37,534 nt of DNA from Gammaproteobacteria bacterium (GCA_018815765.1 JAHIWM010000216.1:1-37534); one strand, 5' to 3'; shown: positions 7,422 through 16,923, numbered from the stretch's first letter. Notes: generated by a model not told the origin, from the sequence alone. Numbers and translations are program-made.

Positions 7422-8572
7422 TTATTCAATTCGCCAACCATCTCAACAAAGTCAGTAATAGCAGCAATCTCCGTTTCAGACAAAAAGGGATTCCAAACGT
7501 CAGCTAACAATACGTATCTGCTTTCGTCACTTCGATTCCACGCTTCATGCAAATAAGTATCATCGAACAGGAAAATTTTACCTGATTGCCACTCCAGTTC
7601 ACCTATACCACATAAATTTAATCGGCAGTGCTCTGGAATTTTTAATCCCATATGTAAAACGCACCTGCTGTTTGTCACACCCCGGTGAGGCAAAATATGA
7701 GCCTGAGGCCTCAGCACTGAAAAACAAGCTTCAGGACTGTGGTCTGCAATATGCACAAGGGGCAAATTGGCGAGTATCGCAGACGTCTTAGGACAAAGCT
7801 GGTGGGTTTCATCATACTTTTTGCCATGTCTGAAGAAAAACAAAGCATCCCAGTTTCCGCCTGCGGTCAGAGCATTTCCCTGTACATGCTCTGTATAGGC
7901 CGGAATATCGGTTTTATCAGCCAGCATAGCCTCAAGTTCGCCAAGAATAATCGGATATTGATCTTCGTAATAATCTGCAAAAGGGAGCTCTTTGCGATCA
8001 AACATCGGCCTGACAGGAAGACCCGGAATGTAGAGAAAATTCGGATTTTGCCGTTTATCCTCTATGTCCAGAGGAATTGCGCCACTGTACATCCGAATAC
8101 CAGCATCGACTCTAACCAGCTCACTTTTGCCATATTTATTATTTAATTCATCCAGCCAGTCATTCATCACCTCTTTTCTGTAGCGTTCAGCATAATTGAC
8201 CGCATGAATGACTAAGGGCCTGCACCAATGAGGTGTCGAATCGTTGTCTAACCAGAATCCAAAAGAATTCGCAGACTTAAGGGCATATAAATAGGCCTTA
8301 AACGCCTTCTTCTGTTCTCCATTTTTATCTAACAAATGAGCGAGAACCAGTCTGGAAGAATAGGCATCGGCGTTGCCTTTTAACACAAAATGCAAAGTGG
8401 TCACAGCATCGGCAGTCTGAACGATTCGCATCAATAACTCCCCCGTCAGACTATGAAACCATATATCTCGTGGGTATTTTAATAAGCTATCTTCTGCAAT
8501 CAGCAATGCTGTCTTCAGGTCGCCCTGTTGATAGGCCTGTCTAATATTTTCTTTCATTGTTTCTACAAGCAT
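7418..8572 (-). CDS. Aspartyl/asparaginyl beta-hydroxylase family protein
   Basis: The 384-residue product has a C-terminal aspartyl/asparaginyl beta-hydroxylase domain (Asp_Arg_Hydrox, about residues 170-365). These are Fe(II)/2-oxoglutarate enzymes that hydroxylate Asp/Asn, and related members act on other substrates. The likely metal ligands are H296 (in ILPHRG, the HxG form typical of this family) and H342 (in YLHEAWNR), with R352 as the 2-oxoglutarate arginine. The first 150 residues look like helical tetratricopeptide-type repeats (AYQQGDLKTALLIAEDSLLKYP). No signal peptide is seen, so it should be cytosolic. It starts 13 nt after the TPR oxygenase gene and is surely co-transcribed with it. 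The substrate is unknown; the receptor gene upstream suggests an imported or surface-related molecule. Confidence 0.88.
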   Translation of the reverse strand: MLVETMKENIRQAYQQGDLKTALLIAEDSLLKYPRDIWFHSLTGELLMRIVQTADAVTTLHFVLKGNADAYSSRLVLAHLLDKNGEQKKAFKAYLYALKSANSFGFWLDNDSTPHWCRPLVIHAVNYAERYRKEVMNDWLDELNNKYGKSELVRVDAGIRMYSGAIPLDIEDKRQNPNFLYIPGLPVRPMFDRKELPFADYYEDQYPIILGELEAMLADKTDIPAYTEHVQGNALTAGGNWDALFFFRHGKKYDETHQLCPKTSAILANLPLVHIADHSPEACFSVLRPQAHILPHRGVTNSRCVLHMGLKIPEHCRLNLCGIGELEWQSGKIFLFDDTYLHEAWNRSDESRYVLLADVWNPFLSETEIAAITDFVEMVGELNN

Positions 8573-8585
8573 CGATCAGACCTTC

Positions 8586-10199
8586 TTATTCCGGAACCAA
8601 ATCAAAAGCGACAGTTAATCGGGTTTGTTCACTTTCAAAAGGTACAGTGCCATGCCACATATAGGATGGAAACAAAACGACATGTCCCGCTATAGGCTTA
8701 ACATACAGGTCGGCATCATTTTTTTGATTTGAAACGGTTTCCATTTCTCCAAACTTAATCCATCCCTGCCCTTGCTGCTCAACTGCCTGGGGAACCTGAA
8801 TATAGTAACAACCACTGATCCAGCCATCATTATGGAAATGGTTACGATGAAATCCTTTATCGGCCAATTTGACTGACCAGGAACCCGTATAACGAAACTT
8901 GTCTTTTTTTCGCTTAAAGAAATAACTTTGCGGGTCTTGCGGCATCGAACTAATAAATTCTTTCACACATAAAGAAATTGCATTCTTAAGTTGGCCGATT
9001 AAAGCAGAGTTTAAATTGAACAAATGCCCCGAAGTTTGCGACCCGTTTCTTAGCGATTGCTCTATCGGATGATTTTTACTCTGATGCAGCTCATAAAGAT
9101 AGTGAACAAGAGCATTATTGAAATCATCCATAGTTCTAAAACCTGCAGGTAGCGGCACAGGATAACAACGCACCATAGTATCGTAGTTATAGATTTCTCT
9201 GTAAGCAGACCAATTGCCCGAGTATTTATAAGATGTCGCCAGCAATGCGATGTCTTCCTGAAGTGGCGCAATGGTTTTTTTTGTCAAGGCGAGGGCCACA
9301 GGTAAAGCCTCATCCGGTTGAAACAGCGATAATCTTATGTAAATCATCAGCCGTTGAAATATGTCCGCATCATGGTACTGCTCAGGTAAAAGATGCATAA
9401 AATCAAGTGCTTCACTGTGTCGGCCAGCACTGTATGCAACATAGGCATTCAAGAAATTCAGGTTAAGTTCTGGTTGACGAATGGCTACGACAGATAATAT
9501 TTCTTCAGCTTGCGATACCCTATTCGCGTTGATCAGCTTAGATACAAAATCTCCAAGTACATCCAGATTAATCTGGCCCTCATTGCATAAATTGGTATAA
9601 AACAAACTCCAGTCACTGTCTTTCTTAAGCCAGAGCATATCAGCCCAGAGTTTCAGACAACGACGATTAAGACTGTTCGTTTTCAGGAATTGAAATAAAG
9701 TTTGATGAGCTTCACGATATAACTCAGGATCGCCAGTCGAAGCTTGTGCCTGAACTCTGAGATAAAAACTATTTTCATGGCCTGGGTTTATGTGGCTAGC
9801 ATGCTTAAGACTCTCAATAGCCTTCAGGTAAAGCCCCTGATTAAAATAGAAAAGTCCGAAGTTATAATGGAAAACATGGTTAGCTGGGTTCAAACTTATC
9901 GCTATTTTATAATTCGACTCGGCAGCCGCGAATTCTTTGATGTCAGCCAATAAATTAGCAAACTGCGCATATAATTCAGAATTCAACTTATCAGACTCAA
10001 TTGCTCTGAGAAAAGCAACTTTACTTTGCTCTTTCTGCCCAAGCTTCTGATAACAAAATGCCAGTATAGACCAGTACCCTTTCAAAGAATCGGCCCAAGA
10101 ACTGAGACTCTGCAACTCAGACAAAGCCTGCTGAATCTGACCACTGCTATACAACTTAGCTGATAATCTGAATCTCTGATTTATTAAAGAGTTCATCAT
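8586..10199 (-). CDS. TPR-repeat protein with C-terminal 2OG-Fe(II) oxygenase domain
   Basis: Residues about 1-330 of this 537-residue protein are tandem tetratricopeptide repeats, for example SKVAFLRAIESDKLNSELYAQ and YYKIAISLNP-like units with HVFHYNFGLFYFNQGLY. The last 180 residues are a putative 2-oxoglutarate/Fe(II) oxygenase of the PF13759 kind. Ligands read H456-N-D458, H516 (MWHGTVPF) and R527 for 2-oxoglutarate. TPRs normally bind a protein or peptide partner, so the substrate may be a polypeptide; that is inference. The start could be either Met of the initial MM; GGGA is the only ribosome-binding hint. It begins 11 nt past the terminator that follows the receptor gene, so it may depend on read-through. 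Confidence 0.85.
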   Translation of the reverse strand: MMNSLINQRFRLSAKLYSSGQIQQALSELQSLSSWADSLKGYWSILAFCYQKLGQKEQSKVAFLRAIESDKLNSELYAQFANLLADIKEFAAAESNYKIAISLNPANHVFHYNFGLFYFNQGLYLKAIESLKHASHINPGHENSFYLRVQAQASTGDPELYREAHQTLFQFLKTNSLNRRCLKLWADMLWLKKDSDWSLFYTNLCNEGQINLDVLGDFVSKLINANRVSQAEEILSVVAIRQPELNLNFLNAYVAYSAGRHSEALDFMHLLPEQYHDADIFQRLMIYIRLSLFQPDEALPVALALTKKTIAPLQEDIALLATSYKYSGNWSAYREIYNYDTMVRCYPVPLPAGFRTMDDFNNALVHYLYELHQSKNHPIEQSLRNGSQTSGHLFNLNSALIGQLKNAISLCVKEFISSMPQDPQSYFFKRKKDKFRYTGSWSVKLADKGFHRNHFHNDGWISGCYYIQVPQAVEQQGQGWIKFGEMETVSNQKNDADLYVKPIAGHVVLFPSYMWHGTVPFESEQTRLTVAFDLVPE

Positions 10200-10210
10200 T
10201 TTCCCGTACC

Positions 10211-10239
10211 AAAAAAAAGCCAGCCCTAAGGCTGGCTTT
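10211..10239 (-). terminator. Intrinsic terminator between TonB receptor and oxygenase genes
   Basis: On the minus strand AAAGCCAGCC, loop TTAG, GGCTGGCTTTTTTTT: a 10-bp stem and an eight-T tract. It starts 24 nt after the receptor stop. Transcription into the oxygenase genes therefore needs partial read-through or a promoter inside this short gap. Confidence 0.93.
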
Positions 10240-10262
10240 GTACTATAGAGGAAAGCTAATTA

Positions 10263-13016
10263 TTAGAACTTAGCTGAAACACGTCCATAGAAATATGCAC
10301 CAGCTGTATCATAAGATGAGTTCAGCGTGTTCATATCGTTGTTATTTGTAACATATGGAGGTTGCTTATCAAATACGTTACGAGCACCTAAAGTGAAGGT
10401 CAGGTTGTCATAGAAATAACTACCCTGAACATCGTGGTATACGTAAGCGCCAGTTTCGTTAGAAACTTTATTTGGAGCAGCTTGCATGTTTTCTACGTTA
10501 GACTGGAAACGACCAACCCAGCTTACGTTCCAATCGTCAGTGCCATAACCTAAAGTCAGGTTAGTACGTAACTTAGAGAATGCTACAGCACGACCGCCAA
10601 AGTTAGGGTCGATACCGTATTTACCAGCCAGATCTAACACTGCAGCGCCTTCCTGAGACTGGTATGAATACTCAGTCAGGTAAGTACCGTCAAGTCTTAC
10701 ATTCAGACGACCTGCGCCTAAATCTTTGTACCATGAAGCGTCAAAGTCATAACCAGCAGTTTCAAACGTTGCAATGTTTGAAGGTGCGCCAGTAACACCA
10801 ACTACGTAACCCTGGAAGTCACGGAATTGAGAACCTTGCAGACCTGGACGGTCAACAGCACTAGGGCCACCAATTAAAGCACAAGAAGAAGAGCTGAAGT
10901 TCGGGCTGTCATAACAGGACTGAATAACAGCACTGATATTAGGCACACCGATAGCACCTTCGATTTCTACTTTGTAGTAATCGATAGCAACAGTCAGATT
11001 CTCTACGAACTCAGGTGAATAAACAAAACCTACAGTAGTACTTGTTGACTCTTCAGGACCTACGTTAGGGTTACCACCTTCCAGCGTTGCTGATTGGTTG
11101 TTTGGTAACAAGAAGTTACCTGGTAAACCTTCAGCAGCACAGTTAGCTTTCAATGTTGCACTTGCTGATGCGTTAGTCGCATATTCCAGACATGGATCTA
11201 CATACGGAGTATTAGATTCAGCTTGTGGTGAATACAAGTCAGTAATAGTTGGTGCACGGAAACCATCAGCATAAGTTGCACGTACCAATAAGCTAGTTAC
11301 AGGTGAATATTCAACACCAAACTTTTTAGTGATTTGACTTTGCAGGAAGTCGTAGTTAGTACTACGTACTGCTGCAGAGAAATCTAAACGTTCAGCGTAA
11401 GACAAACCTGCCAGAATAGGCACGTTAATTTCAGCATAAGCTTCATCCAGATCGTAAGCACCTTCAGTTGGTTCGCCTACAACACCGTAGATTTCACCAA
11501 TTAATGCGCCACCGTCCGGAATTGATCTGTAACTTTCCCAGCGTTTTTCAACACCAGTAGCCCAACCAATTGAACCGGCTTCAAAACCGAAGTCACCAGT
11601 ATCACCAGTTAAGTTGGCCATAAACTGTTTAGTTACGCCAGTATCAACAGGAGAGTTAGGGATACTACCAAAAGCAACTTGTTCCGGAGTTAAAGAATCA
11701 GCCTGGAACGGGTTCCATAAGCCTACAGCAGTACAACCTGCATCTTCAGCACAAGCTGTTGGATCCAGCATCATATTGTAACGTTTGGTGTTTGCACGAC
11801 CAATATCTAAAGAAGCGTCTGTGTAACGGGCATAGTTATAAGACACATCCCATGACCAGCCGTTCTCTAAGAAGCCTTCGAAGCCTGTAACCATACGGAA
11901 GTCAGAGAAATCCTGGTTGAAGCTACGGCCACCAGTTTCTGTCAGACGACGGCTGATTACCAGATCTTCACCGATAGGGTTATTTGGGTGATCAGCTGTT
12001 ACTGTTGCACCCCAGAAGGTCGCATCTGCAGCCATCAACTGGTCTGATTGACGGTTTGTGTAACCACCTTCTAAGAAGGCTTTTACATCGTCAGTGATTT
12101 CATAGCTGGCGGCTGAGTTGATAGAGAATACGTCTTGTGGTGTAACCAGGTAACTGGCAGTTGCATAGTTATATGAATCTGTTGCTGGAGCATACTTACG
12201 CACAGCACCAGTAGTTGGGTCAACAACATAAGGACCACCAGTTGCATACTGAGAGCCAGGAACAGTAGATGACCAGGTACCAAAAGCGTTAGCACCAGAA
12301 CCAGCGTTGATTAAAGCACCACCAGATTCAGCAAATGGTTGTTTGGAGAAATCACGATCTTTCTGCCAAATCGTATTACGGTTTGCATACTCAAGTGAAA
12401 TAACCACGTTGCCTTTATCGCTTGACGTACCGATGGTAGCACCAACACGAGAAGTTTCACCGTCGCCTTCACCGGCCAGATCGTACTGAGCGGTCAGCTC
12501 AACACCTTCGAAGTTCTTTTTAGTGATGAAGTTGATTACACCAGCTATCGCATCAGAACCATAAATAGTGGAAGCGCCATCACGCAGAACTTCAACACGT
12601 TCGATAAATGCCATTGGGATTGAGTTCAAATCACCAGAAGCATAACGACGACCGTTAATTAATACTAACGTACGCGAAGCACCTAATCCGCGAAGGTTAG
12701 CAGAAGCAGCACCACCACTACCATTGTTAGTGTTAGAACCATTCATACCACCATTCATCGCTGGGATAGAATGAACGAATTTTTCGATGGTTACGTGACC
12801 TGATTTAGCTAAGTCTTCTGCACTGAATACAGTGATAGGACTTGCTGATTCAATATCCGTACGTTTAATACGAGAACCGGTAACTTCAATCCGTTCGACA
12901 TCTTTAGCTTCTTCAGCTTCCTGAGCACTTACTGATCCCGTGAATGCAGCTGTAGAGGCAGCACCGAAAGCAACTGCTAAACGCACCGCTTTGGACAACT
13001 TAGTATTTGTAAACAT
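10263..13016 (-). CDS. TonB-dependent outer-membrane receptor
   Basis: The 917-residue product is a TonB-dependent receptor, an outer-membrane beta barrel that imports bound ligands using TonB energy. A signal peptide (KLSKAVRLAVAFGAAS...VSAQ, about residues 1-31) comes first. It is followed by a TonB-box-like ERIEVTGSRIKR and a plug domain of about 120 residues (SPITVFSAEDL, NLRGLGASRTLVLINGRRY, VEVLRDGASTIYGSDAIAGVINFI). The barrel fills the rest, ending in an aromatic strand, FYGRVSAKF. GGGAGAAAAAC precedes the ATG. The family includes importers of peptides, glycans and siderophores, and I cannot name the ligand. Two oxygenase genes follow on the same strand, an association I recall from Alteromonadales and Caulobacterales. 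No FecR or sigma-factor genes are adjacent. Confidence 0.93.
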   Translation of the reverse strand: MFTNTKLSKAVRLAVAFGAASTAAFTGSVSAQEAEEAKDVERIEVTGSRIKRTDIESASPITVFSAEDLAKSGHVTIEKFVHSIPAMNGGMNGSNTNNGSGGAASANLRGLGASRTLVLINGRRYASGDLNSIPMAFIERVEVLRDGASTIYGSDAIAGVINFITKKNFEGVELTAQYDLAGEGDGETSRVGATIGTSSDKGNVVISLEYANRNTIWQKDRDFSKQPFAESGGALINAGSGANAFGTWSSTVPGSQYATGGPYVVDPTTGAVRKYAPATDSYNYATASYLVTPQDVFSINSAASYEITDDVKAFLEGGYTNRQSDQLMAADATFWGATVTADHPNNPIGEDLVISRRLTETGGRSFNQDFSDFRMVTGFEGFLENGWSWDVSYNYARYTDASLDIGRANTKRYNMMLDPTACAEDAGCTAVGLWNPFQADSLTPEQVAFGSIPNSPVDTGVTKQFMANLTGDTGDFGFEAGSIGWATGVEKRWESYRSIPDGGALIGEIYGVVGEPTEGAYDLDEAYAEINVPILAGLSYAERLDFSAAVRSTNYDFLQSQITKKFGVEYSPVTSLLVRATYADGFRAPTITDLYSPQAESNTPYVDPCLEYATNASASATLKANCAAEGLPGNFLLPNNQSATLEGGNPNVGPEESTSTTVGFVYSPEFVENLTVAIDYYKVEIEGAIGVPNISAVIQSCYDSPNFSSSSCALIGGPSAVDRPGLQGSQFRDFQGYVVGVTGAPSNIATFETAGYDFDASWYKDLGAGRLNVRLDGTYLTEYSYQSQEGAAVLDLAGKYGIDPNFGGRAVAFSKLRTNLTLGYGTDDWNVSWVGRFQSNVENMQAAPNKVSNETGAYVYHDVQGSYFYDNLTFTLGARNVFDKQPPYVTNNNDMNTLNSSYDTAGAYFYGRVSAKF

Positions 13017-13210
13017 GTTTTTCTCCCTGGACCACTATCTAGTGATTCTATTTTTTACGATGACCAACCTTTACGGCGATTGGAACTCCGAACTTTTCGC
13101 AACCGGGGCGCCCCCCGATAACAACGCGCCGATAATAAACGTAATTTTTCAAGGCGGTCAACAGCTTTTACGGAACAAATTTCCATTGGCGTTGTCAACC
13201 GCGCCGCCAA

Positions 13211-13239
13211 CCTATAGCCTTTTAAGTAAATATAGTTAA
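13211..13239 (-). promoter_or_regulatory. Candidate promoter of the TonB receptor gene
   Basis: The 486-nt gap 13017-13502 between the receptor and dinG (divergent) holds no credible gene. On the minus strand TTAACT (13239-13234), a 17-nt spacer and TATAGG (13216-13211) form a moderate sigma-70-like promoter. It would leave a leader of roughly 190 nt that includes the GC-rich palindrome GGGGCGCCCC (13105-13114). The dinG-proximal half (about 13250-13500) is AT-rich and shows nothing definite. Confidence 0.3.
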
Positions 13240-13502
13240 CAGAGTTGATGTTTTTTTAAAATCGGTGCCTATTTAGCCCCCAAAAAGTTCATTTATCACC
13301 CTAAATTAGACTTGATTTTAACCATTTCTGCATTTTCATCGATTTCCGCACTCAATTTTGTAAACTTAACTCTACAACCTATAAGTCAAATTTTTTCATT
13401 TATCCGACGAAGAAAATGTCAAATTTTAACCTTAATACCAATATTGCCATCCACTGAAAGCTGACTTATCATGAATACCTGTTTTTTTATCCAGATGTTT
13501 TA

Positions 13503-15554
13503 ATGCTTACTGATGCTTTAAAAAACCAAATCCGCGACATTCACCAGCAACTCAAAAGTAATCTGACGAATTACCAGCCTCGGCCCGGCCAAAATAAGAT
13601 GGTGGCTGAAATTGCTAATACGTTGGCCGGCAGTTACCACAGCTATGACAGAACCTTATTAGTAGAAGCAGGCACGGGTACGGGCAAATCTCTGGCTTAT
13701 TTAATGGCTGCTATTCCTTTTGCATTAAAACAAAAAAAAACACTGGTGATAGCGACTGCGACTGTGGCCTTGCAAGAGCAGTTGGTGCAAAAAGATTTAC
13801 CCTTTTTTCTGAAACACAGCGGCCTGAAATTTGAGTTCTGTTTAGTCAAAGGCAGGCAACGTTATGCCTGTGTCGAAAAAATCCGCCAACAATTGCAGCA
13901 ACCTGATTTATTGCCTTTATTCCAAAGCACAGCGCCAGCCTCTTTATTACAGCAGTTACTCAGCAACTGGCAGCAACGGCATTGGCTGGGTGACAGAGAC
14001 AGCTTAAAAGAACCCATAGCTGATGAACATTGGTATGCGATTGCTTCTGATCCTGCTCATTGCAGCAAAGCCAACCCTGTGCATCATCAATGCCCTTTTC
14101 ATTTGGCCAGAGCGGAGATAGAAGGCAGCACTGTATTAGTGGTTAATCATGCCTTGTTGCTGGCTGATTTGGATGCAGGTTCGCAAATACTTCCACAACC
14201 CGCTGATTGTATTTATGTGATAGATGAAGCCCATCATTTACCCGACAGCGGTCGTGATTTTTTTTCAGCACATGCGCCGCTGAGTTTTCCGACCCAGTAT
14301 CTGGAAAAGTTAAAAAAGACCACGCAGCAGCTGGCCGGTGTATTACCGCAGCATGGCGCTATGACCGAAGTATTAAAACTCGATGAGCTGGCAAGCGACT
14401 TTTTAAAACAGCTCAAACCTGTGCAACACCAGATTGAACTGAATCAAAGCCACTGGTTTGTGAAAGAGCCGCATTACCGTTTTGCTGATGCAGTACTGCC
14501 TGAGACTTTTGCCGTCAATGCAGACCAATTGGCCGAGCTCAGCGGTAAAGCTTTGTCTGCTATAGAGAAGTTGCAACAGTTTTTATCCGAGGCAGCTACT
14601 GAGCATAAAGTAGCGACTAAGCTGGTACTGCCACTGCAGTTTGAATTAACCGCGCTAGAACACAGATTTGAGCAGCAATCAGAACTATGGCGTTTGTATT
14701 CAGTGCCGCAGCAAAAACACGTGAATCAGGCGCGTTGGGTCACACAAGATCAAAAAGAGCATCAGCAAAGCAGCGCTTATGCCAGCCCTTTGTCGGTGAG
14801 TTTTTTACTGGACGATTTATTATTTAGCCAGGCTTTTGCCACAGTCTTATGTTCCGCCACCTTAACGACGCTAAATAGTTTTGACTATATCAAGCAGGAG
14901 CTGGGCCTTTCCCAGCACCCGGGTTTGCAAACACTCAAAGTCGACTCCCCCTTTGATTACCAAAACAAAGCCAGTTTGCTGTTACCAAAAATGCAGACTG
15001 ACCCCAGCAGTGATGCCTTTACCGATGAGCTGATTGCGAGATTGCCGCAGTATCTGGAGAAAAAGGCCGGTAACCTGCTGCTGTTTGCTTCGTATTGGCA
15101 GATGCAAAAAGTCGTAGAAGCACTGCGGGGGAAAGGCTGGTCTTTTTTAGTGCAAGGCGAAGCATCCCGTCAGTCCTTACTCGAACTTCATGCTCTGAAA
15201 GTCAAAGCAGGCGAAGGCAGTATTTTATGTGGTACCCAAAGTTTTTCTGAAGGTTTGGATTTACCGGGCGCTTTGCTGACGAATCTGGTGATCACTAAAT
15301 TGCCTTTTGCTGTGCCCTCTTCTCCTTTGGAAGAAGCTTTATCTGAAGCCATTACCAAAAGAGGAGGTAATCCGTTTTTGCAAATGACAGTACCAGCCAC
15401 TGCACGAAAACTGGTGCAGGCCTGTGGTAGACTGCTGCGTCAGGAAATGGATCATGGCCGCATTGTTATTTTAGACAGACGCTTAGTGACCAAAACTTAT
15501 GGTAAGGCCATGCTCAAAGCTTTGCCTCCCTTTTCACAAACTATTGAAGAGTAA
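13503..15554 (+). CDS. dinG: ATP-dependent DNA helicase DinG
   Basis: DinG is a 5'-3' superfamily 2 helicase of the XPD type that unwinds D-loops, R-loops and forks met by transcription. The 683-residue product has Walker A EAGTGTGKS (about residue 55), motif Ia IATATVALQEQL, the DEAH box YVIDEAHHLPD (about 240) and C-terminal motifs CSATLTTL, GSILCGTQSFSEGLDLPG and QACGRLLRQ. Its ending (RLVTKTYGKAMLKALPPF) matches DinG rather than YoaA. Three iron-sulfur cysteines are found, C123 (RYAC), C187 and C197 (HQCPF). The cysteine expected between the last two is a proline (P192), with H194/H195 nearby. It heads a plus-strand operon with a permease gene 2 nt downstream. No SOS box was seen. Confidence 0.93.
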   Translation: MLTDALKNQIRDIHQQLKSNLTNYQPRPGQNKMVAEIANTLAGSYHSYDRTLLVEAGTGTGKSLAYLMAAIPFALKQKKTLVIATATVALQEQLVQKDLPFFLKHSGLKFEFCLVKGRQRYACVEKIRQQLQQPDLLPLFQSTAPASLLQQLLSNWQQRHWLGDRDSLKEPIADEHWYAIASDPAHCSKANPVHHQCPFHLARAEIEGSTVLVVNHALLLADLDAGSQILPQPADCIYVIDEAHHLPDSGRDFFSAHAPLSFPTQYLEKLKKTTQQLAGVLPQHGAMTEVLKLDELASDFLKQLKPVQHQIELNQSHWFVKEPHYRFADAVLPETFAVNADQLAELSGKALSAIEKLQQFLSEAATEHKVATKLVLPLQFELTALEHRFEQQSELWRLYSVPQQKHVNQARWVTQDQKEHQQSSAYASPLSVSFLLDDLLFSQAFATVLCSATLTTLNSFDYIKQELGLSQHPGLQTLKVDSPFDYQNKASLLLPKMQTDPSSDAFTDELIARLPQYLEKKAGNLLLFASYWQMQKVVEALRGKGWSFLVQGEASRQSLLELHALKVKAGEGSILCGTQSFSEGLDLPGALLTNLVITKLPFAVPSSPLEEALSEAITKRGGNPFLQMTVPATARKLVQACGRLLRQEMDHGRIVILDRRLVTKTYGKAMLKALPPFSQTIEE

Positions 15555-15556
15555 AA

Positions 15557-16336
15557 ATGGAATTAGGTTTAGACCTCTGGGTAGTAGCAGCTTTATGTGC
15601 AGTCGCTTTAGTTGCAGGTTTTATTGATGCAGTGGCCGGAGGCGGTGGTTTACTGACTGTCCCTGCACTACTGACCGCAGGTTTACCGCCACACCTGGTA
15701 TTAGGCACCAATAAACTGGCTGCAACTTTTGGTTCCATCACAGCTTCAGTCACCTATTACAGACGCAAACTTTTTGATCCTGCGTTTTGGCGCACAGCGC
15801 TGATATTCACTGCAATTGGCGCCATTTGTGGCACTCTAGTAGTGGATTTAATCAGCAAAGAATGGCTGGAACGTATTATTCCGTTTTTTATCGTTATCGC
15901 AGCTTTGTATAGCCTGGTGGTAAAAATGCAGCCGGATGATCAGCTCACTTTGCCAGAGCAAACCCCTAAACATTTCTGGCAGCAAAGAGCCCAGGGTTTT
16001 ACTTTAGGTTTTTACGATGGCCTGGCTGGCCCTGGCACAGGTTCGTTTTGGATGGTGTCGACCATGGCGCTGTATAAAATTAATTTGCTGTTAACCAGTG
16101 GTGTGGCGCGCTCAATGAACTGTGTCAGTAATGTATTTGCGCTGGTGACTTTTGCCTGGCTTGGTCATATTTATTGGGCTTTAGGCTTAGCCATGGGCGC
16201 CTGTTTAATGCTCGGTTCTTATTTTGGTGCCCGTTCAGCGATTCGTTTTGGCAGTAAGTTTATCCGGCCGATCTTTTTAACTATGGTATTGGCTATTACC
16301 GCCCGCTTGTTATGGCAAGCCTGGAGCAATGGATGA
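15557..16336 (+). CDS. TSUP family (TauE/SafE, YfcA-like) membrane permease
   Basis: The 259-residue product belongs to the TSUP/DUF81 family of inner-membrane permeases that move sulfite, sulfonates or related organic anions; many members have no known substrate. The two homologous halves each show the family motif: GFIDAVAGGGGLLTVPALL near the start and FYDGLAGPGTGSFW near residue 155. About eight hydrophobic segments can be counted. GAAGAG lies just before the ATG, which is 2 nt past the dinG stop. The end overlaps priC in the ATGA arrangement, so dinG, this gene, priC and the deacetylase-like gene form one transcript. The name YfcA-like rests on overall likeness. Confidence 0.88.
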   Translation: MELGLDLWVVAALCAVALVAGFIDAVAGGGGLLTVPALLTAGLPPHLVLGTNKLAATFGSITASVTYYRRKLFDPAFWRTALIFTAIGAICGTLVVDLISKEWLERIIPFFIVIAALYSLVVKMQPDDQLTLPEQTPKHFWQQRAQGFTLGFYDGLAGPGTGSFWMVSTMALYKINLLLTSGVARSMNCVSNVFALVTFAWLGHIYWALGLAMGACLMLGSYFGARSAIRFGSKFIRPIFLTMVLAITARLLWQAWSNG

Positions 16337-16923
16337 AAGACTTATTGGCTGCGCTTGAACAACAACTTAAACAACTGACTCAACAAGCCAAAGTGATTGA
16401 TGGCAAACAAAGCAGCTGGCAACAAAAAGCCTGGTTTGACAGTGACTTGTTTCAATCCCACTCGCCTTTTTTAACCGACTATGTGCTCGAAGCTGAAGCT
16501 ATGCTTAAACGCCTGAAAGCGAGCACAGAACAACGCACCAGTTCAGCACAGGCATTAGCGGCCAAACTCAGCGCACAAATTCAGGCCTTAAGCCGGGCTT
16601 TTCAAACCAAAGACTTACGTTATTTGCCCGGTAAAGGCAAAAAACGCCCCACTTCACCTAATGCGTCAGAACAAGCTCAGGCTATGGTTGGGCAGTTACG
16701 CCGCTCTACTCAGGAGTTGTATCAACAGCTCTCTGAATATCAAGGCTTTGAAAGGCGTTTACTGGATATGCTGGAGCTGGAGCAACGTCAGTTGTCCGGC
16801 GGTTCAGCGGACACCAGTGCCGACAGAGTATTAGCCATTCACGCCCGTTTAGGTCGTTGTCGCAAAGCCTTAAGCGAATTAGAGGTAGAAATTCAGTGGT
16901 CAGAACAAAACCGCCGGGGCTGA
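16333..16923 (+). CDS. priC: Primosomal replication protein PriC
   Basis: PriC (primosomal protein N'') reloads DnaB helicase at stalled forks in a PriA-independent route. I choose the ATG at 16333, which overlaps the upstream stop as ATGA and has GGAG 8 nt before it; the track start at 16312 adds seven residues. The 196-residue product is all-helical. It shows the family features AWFDSDLFQSHSPFLTDYVLEAEAMLKRL, LSAQIQALSRAFQTKDL and the C-terminal LLDMLELEQRQL helix. In E. coli priC lies close to apt on the opposite strand. Here the strands are also opposite, but about 11.6 kb separates the two genes. Confidence 0.9.
   Translation: MKDLLAALEQQLKQLTQQAKVIDGKQSSWQQKAWFDSDLFQSHSPFLTDYVLEAEAMLKRLKASTEQRTSSAQALAAKLSAQIQALSRAFQTKDLRYLPGKGKKRPTSPNASEQAQAMVGQLRRSTQELYQQLSEYQGFERRLLDMLELEQRQLSGGSADTSADRVLAIHARLGRCRKALSELEVEIQWSEQNRRG

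Noticed and set aside
12940-13239. 99-codon plus-strand ORF across the TonB receptor start
   Set aside because: Antisense to the signal peptide and promoter region, with no family likeness or ribosome binding site.
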